Positions 34,861 to 45,352 of a stretch of 64,000 bases of DNA are shown here, in pieces. The notes under the pieces are model-generated. The model made no database searches. It saw nothing but the letters and a program-made list of their open reading frames with translations, and had not been told where the DNA came from. The position numbers were made by a program, and so were the translations under genes. Origin of the DNA: Sambucus nigra (lineage: Eukaryota > Streptophyta > Magnoliopsida > Dipsacales > Adoxaceae); assembly GCA_949130495.1 (NCBI GenBank), contig OX422211.1, positions 535,466,017 to 535,530,016 of the forward strand, written 5' to 3'. The stretch's first letter is position 1; each line of letters starts with the position of its first letter.

Positions 34861-35034
34861 GATAATGGGCCTACTTTCAAGTTCATGGTGTACCTTCCAT
34901 TGCCTGAAGCATCACCGCCACTTCCCCCTACTCAAGAGGGAACCGTCCTTCCTTTCACTTTTGAAGGGACAATGTCCATAGATGGGAACCATCCTACATG
35001 CCAAATCACCACAAGAGAAAAAATTATAGAGTAA
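34861..35034. other. exon-like segment open on the plus strand, unrecognised
   Basis: Starting at GAT 34861, the plus strand stays open for 58 codons (DNGPTFKFMVYLPLPEAS at its start) and ends at TAG/TAA sequence near 35032. The minus strand also has long open stretches broken by one stop. I do not recognise either reading. It lies between two other exon-like pieces and may be captured. Confidence 0.25.
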
Positions 35035-35077
35035 AAAGCATTGCAATTGCATTCTAAGTAAAAGAAGATTCTGCTAC

Positions 35078-35160
35078 CTTATCAGACATATCGAAACACC
35101 TTCTAAATTTTTCATCAAATTCTTTGTGCTTCTCATTTAGTAGACTAGTCAGTGAGGTGC
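35078..35160 (-). other. exon-like segment, unrecognised (83 bp)
   Basis: The sense strand has a TTACTTCTAG acceptor, then an open frame encoding GTSLTSLLNEKHKEFDEKF and a few more residues, then a GATAAG|GTAGCA donor. It has the size and borders of a plant exon and the same orientation as the captured genes nearby, but I do not know the protein. Confidence 0.35.
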
Positions 35161-35634
35161 CTAGAAGTAATGAAAAACACATCTTTACTACAGGGGTAAA
35201 CACAAACTTATATTCATTAACATCACACACATGATTAATATATGTTCAAAATGGAATAAATTTAGATCATGAATTCTGGGTATAATTATATCCCTCTAAA
35301 ATAAATAGAAGTCTAAAGCAGGGTTGGAGTGGTTTAATATGGTCAAGATATTAGCAAAACTAGTATCTGGAGACTGGAGCCATTGTGTGTGAATAAAAAT
35401 TATCTTACAAATCTTCATTTCTTGTTTAGTCTATTTGAGGAAAGTAATTAAATGGGTACAAAGTATGAACAGACAAATGTCCATTAACTTGGATGGGTAT
35501 ACATAGAAGTATGGAATGCGATCTCTTTAAATAGAGAGAGGGAGGATCCAATGAGGTCCTAATGCTTTTGTATACATATAGTATGAACAGACTGAGATCT
35601 CCATTAACTTGCATTGGTAGTATGGAATGTGATC

Positions 35635-35638
<4 letters not shown>
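35161..35638. repeat. non-coding CACTA interior with a direct repeat of about 120 bp
   Basis: AGTATGAACAGAC...TCCATTAACTTG...TATGGAATG(C/T)GATC occurs at about 35461-35530 and again at about 35581-35638. The rest is AT-rich without recognised genes. Confidence 0.6.

Positions 35639-35696
<58 letters not shown>
35639..35696. repeat. TA microsatellite (about 29 units)
   Basis: A pure (TA)n run ends at the Helitron terminus CTAG at 35697. Confidence 0.97.
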
Positions 35697-35697
<1 letters not shown>

Positions 35698-35719
35698 TAG
35701 GCCCGTGTCTGAAGGCACG
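35697..35719 (-). mobile_element. second Helitron 3' end (minus orientation) inside the CACTA element
   Basis: The minus strand has the hairpin CGTGCC-TTCA-GACACG (one mismatch), then three bases, then CTAG and T. It is near-identical to the end at 24117. The distance from hairpin to CTAG is shorter than usual, so a small deletion is likely. The other end was not found; non-coding AT-rich sequence follows to about 36300. Confidence 0.62.
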
Positions 35720-36669
35720 CTGATAATCGCAGAACCATAAAAAATTTCAAAGTACGTAATTGCAAAACGAAAAAAAATTCGTTCCCCAACAAAACAAAAT
35801 GTAGTATTAAAAAATTAGTCATAATTTGCAAAGTCGTGCACGTGCCTGAATCCACGGTGAAAATATTATAATAATTTATTATTTCTCAAATTTTTAGTTT
35901 TAATCATTATGTAATAGTTTATAATTTTATACACAAAAGGAATAGCATCATGTTGATTCGAAATTTATCTTTCTAAAGACACATTTATTTTGGAATTTAC
36001 TTATATGAACGTGTCGAAATCTTTTCAAAATATTATCTCGTGTTAGTGGTGTATGATAATTAGTATTTTAAATAGATTAACATGATAAAAAAATGAAAGT
36101 TCACCTTTTTTAAACATAAACACTTCAAAAAAAAAGAGAAAATTTAAATTTAAACACATTAAAAATACGTAACAAAAAAAACATTTTTTCACTTGAATAT
36201 TAAAGTTTGATATTAAACACATTAGAAGATGGAAAGGGTCCTTTGTTCCATTTGATGTATTTAAAAAGAAGAATGAATCTTTAATCCACAATATACATAC
36301 AACTATTTGATGCAAGATTTTTATCAGGAGCAAGTGTTCCACAGAACCAATTGAAATAGTAGGTGAGGCCTAAAATGACACCCTGAACTTAATTCTCTCC
36401 CACAACCACTCATCTCCCTTTCCTTCAAAACATCTATCGATCATCTCATTTAACAAGATCTAGAACATCATAAAAAGAATATATCTCTAGATACAAAAAA
36501 ACTATGATGTTGCAGAATCTTGTAGAACATTGCATAGGAAAAGGAGTTTTAATGCATTACAATTTGTATGAAAATAAATCCCCTACTCATGAAAACAGGA
36601 GCAGGAATGTTTTAACAATTCATGATAACAATTTTTTATCACTATGTTGCTCGAAAATAGATCCCCCGC

Positions 36670-36864
36670 TCATGAAACGATTGTATCATTCTGGTCATCG
36701 GGTACATGTGAATTTTGACTCAGTTTCCAGTCATCAAATGATGGATACTTCATGATATAAAAATGGTGGACTTGCTTCTGTAAAGACCATTCACCAATTT
36801 AATCCTTTGGAAAGTTGGCCTCGACAACATTATTCACTTCATTCAAACTGTGTTGCGGTAGTGA
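36670..36864 (-). pseudogene. unrecognised exon-like fragment (65 codons, one stop)
   Basis: A minus-strand frame runs from 36864 to TGA at 36670 with a single internal TAA. It includes NEVNNVVEANFPKD, then IGEWSLQKQVHHFYI and KYPSFDDWKLSQNSHVPDD. The composition looks like real protein, but I cannot name it. A 61-bp tandem duplication overlaps its start. It shares orientation with the transporter, ING and ASF1 fragments, so it may be another captured piece. Confidence 0.35.
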
Positions 36865-36929
36865 GTTTTGGAAAGTTGGCCTTGACAACATTATTCACTT
36901 CTTTGGGACTGTGTTGCGGTAGTATGATG
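36808..36929. repeat. 61-bp tandem duplication
   Basis: TGGAAAGTTGGCCTCGACAA at 36808 recurs at 36869 as TGGAAAGTTGGCCTTGACAA; both copies continue through CATTATTCACTTC to TGTGTTGCGGTAGT. Confidence 0.9.
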
Positions 36930-38282
36930 GTATCTGAAAGTCACAATGGGAGTATGTGATTACTGAAGGCCACTCAACGGATCCAAATAACCCATTTTTT
37001 ACAAAAAGTATGCAATAATGAAACACTAATTGTAATGTTAAACTACTTTTATAGTGACTATATATAATGTTGCAATTGAAATGACAATAGCACACTGCTT
37101 GAAGTATTTGATCATCATATAAGGGAAAATTAATGATGTAAATAATCAAATTCTGAAAAACTAATTAGAATATATTATATTCGATGTAAATAATCAAAAT
37201 TAAAAGAAAAAAATCACCAGTCAAGGACCACCTTTAAAATCGGAGAGAACTGAACATAAATGAGTAGGGTAATGAACTGATGGAACGGTGCGCAAAATTC
37301 ATTCAAATAATTTAAAAAGCCACAATGTCATCATAAGATAAATGCAGAAAAAAGACAAAATGACCTCAAATCCCACAACAAAATACGTGATGGCTATATT
37401 TAATAAGGTCATGGAAGACGAATATGAAAATTGTTTTTTATTAGGATTATGAGATGAAAGAACGCCCATGACATTGCATATGACTAGTAAAACAATAAAG
37501 AGAACTGAAAAAAGAACAAGGGATTATCTAATTCCCTTCCTATGAGTAATTTATATCAGTAAAAGCGCAGATAACTCAGTAAAGAACTAAAAAAAGCGGC
37601 GCAGATAACACGGGGGATTATCTGATCCCCTGCCTATCTCGGTAATCTATTTTCATGGAAAGAAAATTCTAGTAATTTATCTGATCGCTTGCTATTTTAT
37701 GTAGTTCACGATTTGGAATCAGATAACACAAATGAAATGATCAATATTTTTGCATGTATTCTGATAAGTAATTGGAAATAAACTAAACAGATGCCACTGT
37801 TCTAGGTGTTGTAAACACAACACAGGGAATATGCATATATTAAGTAGTTTTATGATTAAGAGTTTTATGTCTTACACATATGCATATCCGGTTCTAGCGA
37901 AAGCACTACTGTATATGTATAATGTATGTTGTTGTATGCATACATGCAACATATATGCATACAGTCATACAGCTGTTGCATACCGTAAAGGTCATACTGT
38001 AAGTCTGCTACAGCATATATGTATGTATGTATGTAAATGTAAATAGAGATGAGATGAAAATGTGCAGGACTCGAGATGTATTTTGATAAGATCCTGCAAA
38101 AAGGAGAAATAAAAACGTGAATTGAGGTCAAATAAATGAATAAAACTTCAAAACTCATAGAAATACCCTACCCTCAGCGTGCCTTTCGGCAGTAATATAG
38201 CGGCTACGTAGCACGAAGGCATGGATGTAATGTATAAAATCAATTGTAGTAAGTCTATAAATATATTATGTAATACATATAC
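36930..38282. other. non-coding CACTA interior
   Basis: AT-rich sequence with a short TATG microsatellite near 38015-38035 and a GTGCCTTTCGGCA-like word near 38178. No gene is recognised. Confidence 0.5.
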
Positions 38283-38714
38283 TCACTGTGGTAGTTGTTT
38301 GCGATTTTTACTTTTAGGGACAAACGTAACAGGGGAAGGACTGCTGGCCCATCCGGTGATATTTTTCCCTCTTGTCTTAACCGCAAAGTTGCTCAAATCC
38401 TTATTAAAATGTTTCACATGACTATTAATAAGGTCATAAGGAAATAAAACCTTCTCGATACAAAGTCTTAACGCATGGTTTGCTTCAATCTCCTTCCTCA
38501 AGGAAGTATCGTCATTTACATAATTCCCTTTCTTTGATCCTTAAGAAGTCAATCCCAAGAAGTATTTGGATTACTGCCTCGTCTGATTTATCATAGGATG
38601 GGATCGATCATCAAGTTCTCTGATGGTATTAAGAAGCCTTTGAAGCTCTGCGGGTAAAGTGCTTTCATATTCGAGATAGTCATCTACGTAAACTCTTGTT
38701 CTTACAATCGCCAT
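38283..38714 (-). pseudogene. ING: captured ING-type (inhibitor of growth, PHD-finger) protein fragment, N-terminal ING domain
   Basis: From ATG 38714 to TGA 38283 there are 144 codons in one frame with two TAA stops, after about 47 and 57 codons. The start reads [20 protein letters not shown], then [18 protein letters not shown] and INQTRQ. After the stops come LRKEIEANHALRLCIEKV, YDLINSHVKHFNKDLSNFA and a basic tail. This is the N-terminal ING domain of plant ING1/ING2, which in the intact protein joins a histone acetyltransferase complex and reads H3K4me3 through a C-terminal PHD finger; the PHD finger is absent. Homology runs through without an obvious intron. After the stop the sequence resembles a splice donor (ACA|GTGAGTAT). 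It cannot encode a full domain because of the stops. Confidence 0.87.
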
Positions 38715-39544
38715 ATTTACGGACTATTGCAAACTTGTCTTTTCTCTCTTATATCCTAATATCAAACATGTGAAACAGAAAAAAACAGTGAAAAATGAAA
38801 ACAAACTTGATGAAATGGAAAAAAATATCCCAGAACTAAATTAACATACTTATTGGTGAAATAAGGCGCTTAGCGATTACAACTTGAAAAAAATGAAGAA
38901 TTCATTAATAAGTTTCTGGGTTCACACACTTAACCAAAAGTATATGATGGATTTAGGTATCTATTACTGGTAGGGGTATGAAAAATAAATACAATGGAAA
39001 TAATATTTAAAAGTACATGCCATGAACAACAAATATTGTCAAAATGAAATGAATTGTGAGATATATCAAGTAGTAAATTGTATAACATTCTAAATTAACT
39101 GTCTCGAACTAATAGATTTGTAGCAAAACATTGTAAAACATTCACTTGTGTTCAAGTCAGGATTTGGTTAAAGCTTATTTAAGCTTTGGACAACTTCATG
39201 TTTCCAAAAATACATTATTTTTAAATTTACTTCAAATGAAAGTTAGGAAATTCAAATTCAAAAACACATATGAATTCATTACAGCCACACGAACCCCCTA
39301 TAATCGACGACTTACTCTCTATGAAAATAATTATGTCAAAATTTCCATAACCCAAATATTCATCTCAACAGTAAAGAAAATGTGAAAGAGATGTACTTCC
39401 TACATAAGATTATACAAATTTCACACTAAGGGGCAAGATTTAAATAAGGGGGTGAATTGCTCATCTTTGTTATAAAGGGGTGAACTACAAATGAATTTAA
39501 TTAAAATTCAATAAAATTAATAACAATTCATTAAGAAACCTTAC

Positions 39545-39675
39545 CAAACAACTAATGGAATCAAATCTTCTTTGAGGGGAGTAATACAGTCATAGGAGAT
39601 CTCGAACTGGAATGGGGACAAAAATAACGTCAGATTGTCAAAGACAGTCACGTTTGTGAGGGTTACAACACTCAT
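39545..39675 (-). pseudogene. ASF1: captured first-exon fragment of the histone chaperone ASF1
   Basis: From ATG 39675 the frame reads MSVVTLTNVTVFDNLTLF, LSPFQFEISYDCITPLKEDL, closely following the N-terminus of plant ASF1 (NVTVLDNP..., FQFEISYECL motif). After about 38 codons the match stops, and a TTTG|GTAAGG donor follows at 39544-39539. ASF1 binds histones H3-H4 through an immunoglobulin-like fold of about 155 residues; only the first strands are here. The fragment has no stop up to the divergence point. It lies about 0.8 kb from the ING fragment, in the same orientation and inside the CACTA element. Confidence 0.85.
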
Positions 39676-41727
39676 TGAAGTCAAAATTTCTTCTGCCCAA
39701 AATTTAAATTTTGAAAATCTGAAACGGCAAAAATCTACAGATAGGGCTGTTAAAACATAAATTAGATAAATCAAACATTTAATACCAAAAAACTACCTTC
39801 ATAACACATCAAAAAAGTTTGGGAATTATAGTTTTTATGTAGGTTCGGATAAACGTTGGGAGATGTTCCACTCTCAGCTCTAGAGCCTTCTATAATGATA
39901 GGTTTCCAGTATTAGCAGAGTGTCATACCAGTATGTTAAAATATGATATGGTGCTACCAATGAATACTGTTGCTAAAGGAGTAAAAACAACTCTAATCTT
40001 GCATATCATGCTGTAATTACAACCAATTGAAGTCTAAATCATTCTACAACCCAACTTCCCAACTCCTGGAAATTTAGAATACAAAATTTGAAGTCATCTA
40101 TTGTTAAATATATAAAAAATACAGAAGCAATGCCTTATACTTGAATTAAATAATAGGAAATCTCAACTCAGATCAACTTGAAACATAATTATTATAAACA
40201 AAACATAATGTAATTGAACCTATTCTAATTCGGATGCTGCACAAAAATATTGGATCTAGTAAAGATACTGTGAATTTTAAACTTTAGAAACACAGGAGCA
40301 TAACATCATTACAATGAGAAACCCATTTCACCTGTTTAGAAACAGTGAGCAACTCTCCCTCGATTGGCCAACTTTGGAAACACATGAGCAAAAACAGTTA
40401 GAAGCTCATTTCACCTGTTAAGAAAAAATTAAAAAACAATGTAGATAGTTCATAAATCTATCAACTTAAAAGAAAAATGAAACATAGCATATAAAAGAAA
40501 CAAAAATTAAATATAATAACTAACTTATTAGCAAATAGTAACACTGTTATAATCTGGTATGTAATAGAAGGAACCAATAATTGCAAAAACTCTAAAGACT
40601 TAAAGAACCTTACGAAATATAGGTACGGAACCATCCCCTTATCATTCTTCATGTCATTACAACATTCTCAATTCTAAGACTCATCATATAGGAAACTCAT
40701 AAGTAGCTGTAAAAAACAGAGTCAGTAATTGAATTAACTGGAAACGAAAATTATGATTAAGAAGATATAAACCAAGAAATCACTAAGACTAAAACCTAAA
40801 CGAAAAACCATGATATAAAATAAGTCATTTGATCACCAATTCATCATAACTATCCCACCTAACACATACAATCAAAGCCTAACAATGCATACAATGTAAC
40901 ATGGGTATGAATATAATAATACTATCATTCTTAAGACTATATAAATAGTAAACCAGTAAATATGAACTTATTAAAACAGTGCACATTGTTAGAAACTGTG
41001 AGTGAATTTAATGAATATCAATATGAATTTGGTCCCAACTTTAGCTAAGCCACCATCTATACTATATGCTTGTTTATTGTAAACAATGTGGATCCTCAAA
41101 GCCTCATTTAAAACTAAAGTGGCGATGTATGAGAATCAACACAAATTGGATGCATGCATATTCATCTAGTTGCAGTATAAATACATATTGAAAGAAAATT
41201 CTAGAGTAAGATTACATGATACAGAAAAAATGTTATATGAATTTAAAACCTGACAAACATCCCGACTACCTAAAAAAGCAATTTATGACATCTAAAACAT
41301 TCGAAAATGGCATCCTAAGTTTTTCTCCATGATTTTAACATTAACTCTTAAAAATAATACGAAAAAGGATAAAAATCTCAAAACATTCCCAAAACTACGT
41401 TCACAACACTTTATAGGTTCCAAAGCATACAAAAATTACTTAAAAATAGAGCCAATAACTATAATCCCAAAATAGGTGTCATACACCTAATTATCAATAG
41501 TCGACTAACCTAAAAATAGGTGCTCCTAAAGCAAGCACATACAAAAGAGTTGGAGAATGATACCTCACCGAAAATAACAAAATAACACAATCACTTGAAA
41601 TATTTAGAAGAAATTATGTGAAGCAATCAAAATAGTCCATCATTTTTAAACATCTAAAATCTTAGTCAAAACTATCTAAAGAGGTGAGTACCTTAAGGAA
41701 TCATGAATGAACCCAAAGCATGTGTTG
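39676..41727. other. CACTA interior, mostly unassigned
   Basis: AT-rich sequence. Two minus-strand exon-like pieces with splice-like borders occur: about 40617-40710 (TTTTTTACAG acceptor, ends TTC|GTAAGG) and about 40336-40411 (ends ACAG|GTGAAATG). Neither gives a protein I recognise. The five bases 41728-41732 (AAACC) are the left target duplication of the copia element. Confidence 0.4.
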
Positions 41728-41732
41728 AAACC

Positions 41733-43358
41733 TATAAGGACACAAATTTCCAATTGAGTCCTTTGTAGTTTTGGCTCAATTCCGGACAAAAACGTTTATG
41801 TCATAGGATAGTGTTCATGTGTACCTACTCAAGCCTATGATGTGTTTAGTTGAAGACGTAGCGGCAAAGAGTATAAAGCTTCATCAAAAGCCGTGGTTTG
41901 TGTGCCTCATTTCAACGTCATCAACAGTGATTCCATGCTCCCAAGGTATGAATGCATTTATGTATATATAGGAGCTTGGAACATGTTTTTTATTGGGTGT
42001 TAGGTTTTTAAAACTGCATTTTGTTTTCAGAATGGTTTCTATTAAAACTTATATATAAAGTATATAAATGTTTCTGGGCTTAACAAGGATTTTTGAACAT
42101 TCTGTGAGTTCGTTCGAAGTGTCGTTCGAACGAGATTGCCAACGACTTCCCATTATGGCATACTGGAACTTCGTTCGAAATGTCGTTCGAATGAGATTGT
42201 CGTTCTAACGAGATTTCCAATGAGTTTCTAACGAGGTCATACCGAAACTTCGTTAGAAGACTCGTTCGATCGAGATTTCGTTCGAACGAAATGTTGTTCG
42301 AACGAGATGTCAGGCAGGAACAGTTTTTGGCAGTTTTTAAGCAGCTTTCTCCCACTTCCCCACTTGTTTCTTAACCAACTTTTCTCAGACTTTATTATGT
42401 GCGGGAATAACATTTTCCAACTTAACTTTTCCATTCTATTCCATCTCTCAGAAAGTGTTTGAGAGCAAAAATTACAAAAGGAAAATGTTCATGTTTTGAG
42501 TGAGATTTTTACATAGAGAAAAATATACACCACTCTAGTTTATACCCAATTGTTTGTTTATCCAAGTTTCAATATATATACATCTTGCTTGGAGTTTTGT
42601 CACCGGGTTCATCTCTTCCGTTCAAAGAGAAGTTTTTTTTTTTGCTTCTAAATCCATCAAAGAAAGAAGAAGCTGTTTGTTGCGGCATTACCCACTTGGA
42701 GAAAGGCTCCGTATGGGTGACGGTGACCATACAAAGTCCGATCGGTGGACTCCGAGACCGCGGTGGAGCTCCATGGTTATCCGCTAGGAAGAGGTATCTA
42801 CAAGAAGAAGCGTCGGGGATTGAGAGGGATCGAGGCGTGTGTTGTAAGGCTTTCTGTCTTGTATTTGTAAATTCCGTACTTAGTGGATTTGTGGCTAGGG
42901 TCGTCCGAGGTTGTTTCCCGTTGTGGGTTTTTCCTCGTACATCACGGCGTAGTGTGATTGATTTATTTTTATCTTGCATAATGACTTAGAACTCATGCTT
43001 AGGATAATTTAAGATAAAAATGGTTTTAATCGTCACACTTAATTTAATTGGGTGCTAATTAAACTTGAGTAATTGTTCATTTAATTCAAGCCTTTCGTTA
43101 AAAAATTGGTTTGGCCTAATTTGTAAATATTGATAAAAATGACTTAGGCAAATTCTAGGACTTGGATTAATTAATTATGTTTAAGTGAAATTTGAATTGT
43201 GTGTGTGTTTTAATTAATTTTCTCTTGGGTTTAATTTTAATTTAGAAAGAAATTAAAATTTGGTATGTTTGTGTTGTGAACCATCTTACGCTTCCGCATC
43301 TAAAAAGAAAATAACATTTCTTAAAGAAATTAAAAAGGGGGCCCTTCGGGCGTCTTCA
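41733..43358 (+). repeat. 5' LTR of the copia element (1626 bp)
   Basis: Runs from TATAAGGACAC (terminal TG changed to TA) to CGTCTTCA. A TATA-rich promoter region lies near 42050-42068. A cluster of TTCGAA palindromes follows at 42113-42302. Open frames on both strands at 42569-42989 overlap each other and are not conserved as genes. Confidence 0.95.
42113..42302 (+). repeat. cluster of TTCGAA palindromes in the LTR leader region
   Basis: TTCGAA, usually within CGTTCGAACG, occurs at 42113, 42125, 42174, 42186, 42281 and 42297, just downstream of the TATA-like sequence at 42050-42068. A matching cluster is in the 3' LTR at about 47687-47875. If transcription starts near 42090, the RNA leader could form several hairpins. 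Confidence 0.8.
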
Positions 43359-43361
43359 TAT

Positions 43362-43374
43362 TGGTATCAGAGCC
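43362..43374 (+). other. primer-binding site (initiator tRNA-Met) of the copia element
   Basis: TGGTATCAGAGCC lies three bases after the 5' LTR end, the usual position and sequence for plant copia elements. Confidence 0.95.
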
Positions 43375-43420
43375 AAAGCGAAAATTATTTCGTTAAGATC
43401 CTTAAATATTTTTGGCTCAA

Positions 43421-45352
43421 ATGGAATTTTTTCCATTTTCTAAATTTCCTATTTTCGATGGTTCTAACTACGCGTATTGGAAAGCGTGAATGAAATCGGC
43501 ACTAAAATCTATCGACGAGAGAGTTTGGATGCCTGTTGTTAACGGGTGGTCCCCACCAACTCACTTAGTTGAAAATGAACGTGTTCCCAAACCGGCCGAT
43601 AGATGGACTGAGAATGAGTTTAAACTTTCTAATTTTAATTCCCGTGGTTTGAATGCCTTGTTTAGCTCTGTCACACCGGATGACTTCCGACGTATTATGA
43701 CATTTGAAACCGCTAAAGAAGCTTGGGATATTTTAAAACTAACTCATGAAGGAACTAGTGTCGTTAAAGATTCGAAACTCCAAAACCTCACCACTCAATT
43801 TGAAACTATCAAAATAAACAATAATGAAACTTTTGATGAATTTTATGCTAGACTTTCCGATATTGTCAATTCATCTTTTAATTTGGGAGAGAAAATACCC
43901 GACAACCGAGTTGTAAAAAATTTTTTTAGGTCCCTACCCGATAGATTTATTCCAAAAGTGACCGTTTTAAATTCTTTACCAACTTTTGCCTCTATGAAAT
44001 TAGAAGAGCTCGTAGGTGATTTACAAACCTATGAACTAGACATGTTTCCCTCTAAAACTAAAAGGAAAATAGAAAAGGGCATTGCTTTAAAAGCCCGAAA
44101 AGAGGTCAAACAAGTAGTAGAGAGCGAGAGTGATAGTGACTCGAAAGACATGGCTTTGTTTGCTCGAAAATTTAGAAAATTTCTTAAATTTAACAAAGAT
44201 AAATTTAAAAATGATTTTAAGAAATTTGAAGCTTCTAAGAATGACAAAGTCGAGAAGATCCCTAAACCTATTAATGAACAACTAAATAGGGACGAGTCTA
44301 ATAGGTGTTTTGGTTGTGAGGGTTATGGCCATAGGGCTTATGAGTGTCCCACTAAACTAAGGAAAGAGGGTAAACGACCCATTTCATATAATGTGACCCT
44401 TAGTGATAGTGATAAGGAAGAGGGACCCGATTCCCCCACTAAGCCCAACTTTGTGGCTTTTATGGCTAGTCATGTGAGTGATAGTGAGAACTCGTCGATT
44501 GATGAAACTTTAACACATGACACTTCCGAGGTCAAAGTTTTTGATTCCCTTGTTTTTGATGATAGTGAGAGTGGAGAAGAAAGTGAGAGTGAAAATGAAG
44601 AAGAGGTTAATGTGAGTGAACTTCAAAAGGTTTTTCAAGAACTTTATAAAGAATCTATTAAATTGAAAAGAACTAATTTGAAGTTAGAAACTTGTTTAAA
44701 AGAGCGTGTCAAGTTCATTAATGATAGTATGCTGGTAGAAGACCTTAAGACATGTGAGAGGACTCTTCAAGAGAAGCTTGAATATGTAGAAGGCGAGAGA
44801 GATAGCCTTAGGGGTTTAATGGAAACCTTGAAAAATGAGCTTCTTACTTTTGAAGAGCGAAATGTTTTATTAGAGTCTAACATTTTAGAATTGCAAAATA
44901 AATTAAAAGACTTTAGTAATGTCAAATTTGATTTGGAGTGTCGTTCAGAAAAATTAGATAAAATCTTAGGCACGGTCCAAATTAAAAATGACATGTGTGG
45001 TTTAGGCTTCAGTACTTTTAATGAATCTACTCATAAAGCCAAATCCAAAGTTTTAGGAGAATCGTCTAGGAAATCCTTTAGAGATCACTCCATAGGTAAA
45101 TCTTTTCGACATGTTTTTACTTGTACTCATTGTGGTCGAAAAGGTCATCTTAGGAAATTTTGTTTTGATCTTAAACGAATTCCTAGAAAATCCCAACGTA
45201 AAGCAACCAATGTATTTAAAATTCCTACACCCCAAGATAGTCATTCTTCATTAATTTGGGTTAGGAAATCCGACTTGGTTGCCTTGCAAAATAGGGTTTT
45301 TGATTCTCATTTACTTTCACATGCTTCCTCCCTTGCTAAATCTAAAGGATGA
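43421..45352 (+). pseudogene. gag: SIRE-like gag with two zinc knuckles (one early stop)
   Basis: I place the start at ATG 43421, shortly after the primer-binding site; it reads MEFFPFSKFPIFDGSNYAYW. A TGA at 43487-43489 interrupts it, probably a changed CGA, and the frame is then open for 620 codons to 45352. The gag core includes SNFNSRGLNALFSSVTPDDF and ETFDEFYARLSDIV. A first CX2CX4HX4C knuckle (CFGCEGYGHRAYEC) lies at 44306-44347. An acidic serine-rich segment and a long coiled coil follow, about residues 370-510. A second knuckle (CTHCGRKGHLRKFC) lies at 45122-45163. At 644 codons it is near full length for SIRE gag. Gag would package the element RNA. The single stop is the only defect I see. 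Confidence 0.93.

Noticed and set aside
42569..42989. 134- and 136-codon open frames on opposite strands
   Set aside because: They lie inside the copia LTR and overlap each other; the corresponding frames in the 3' LTR are altered by the repeat expansion.
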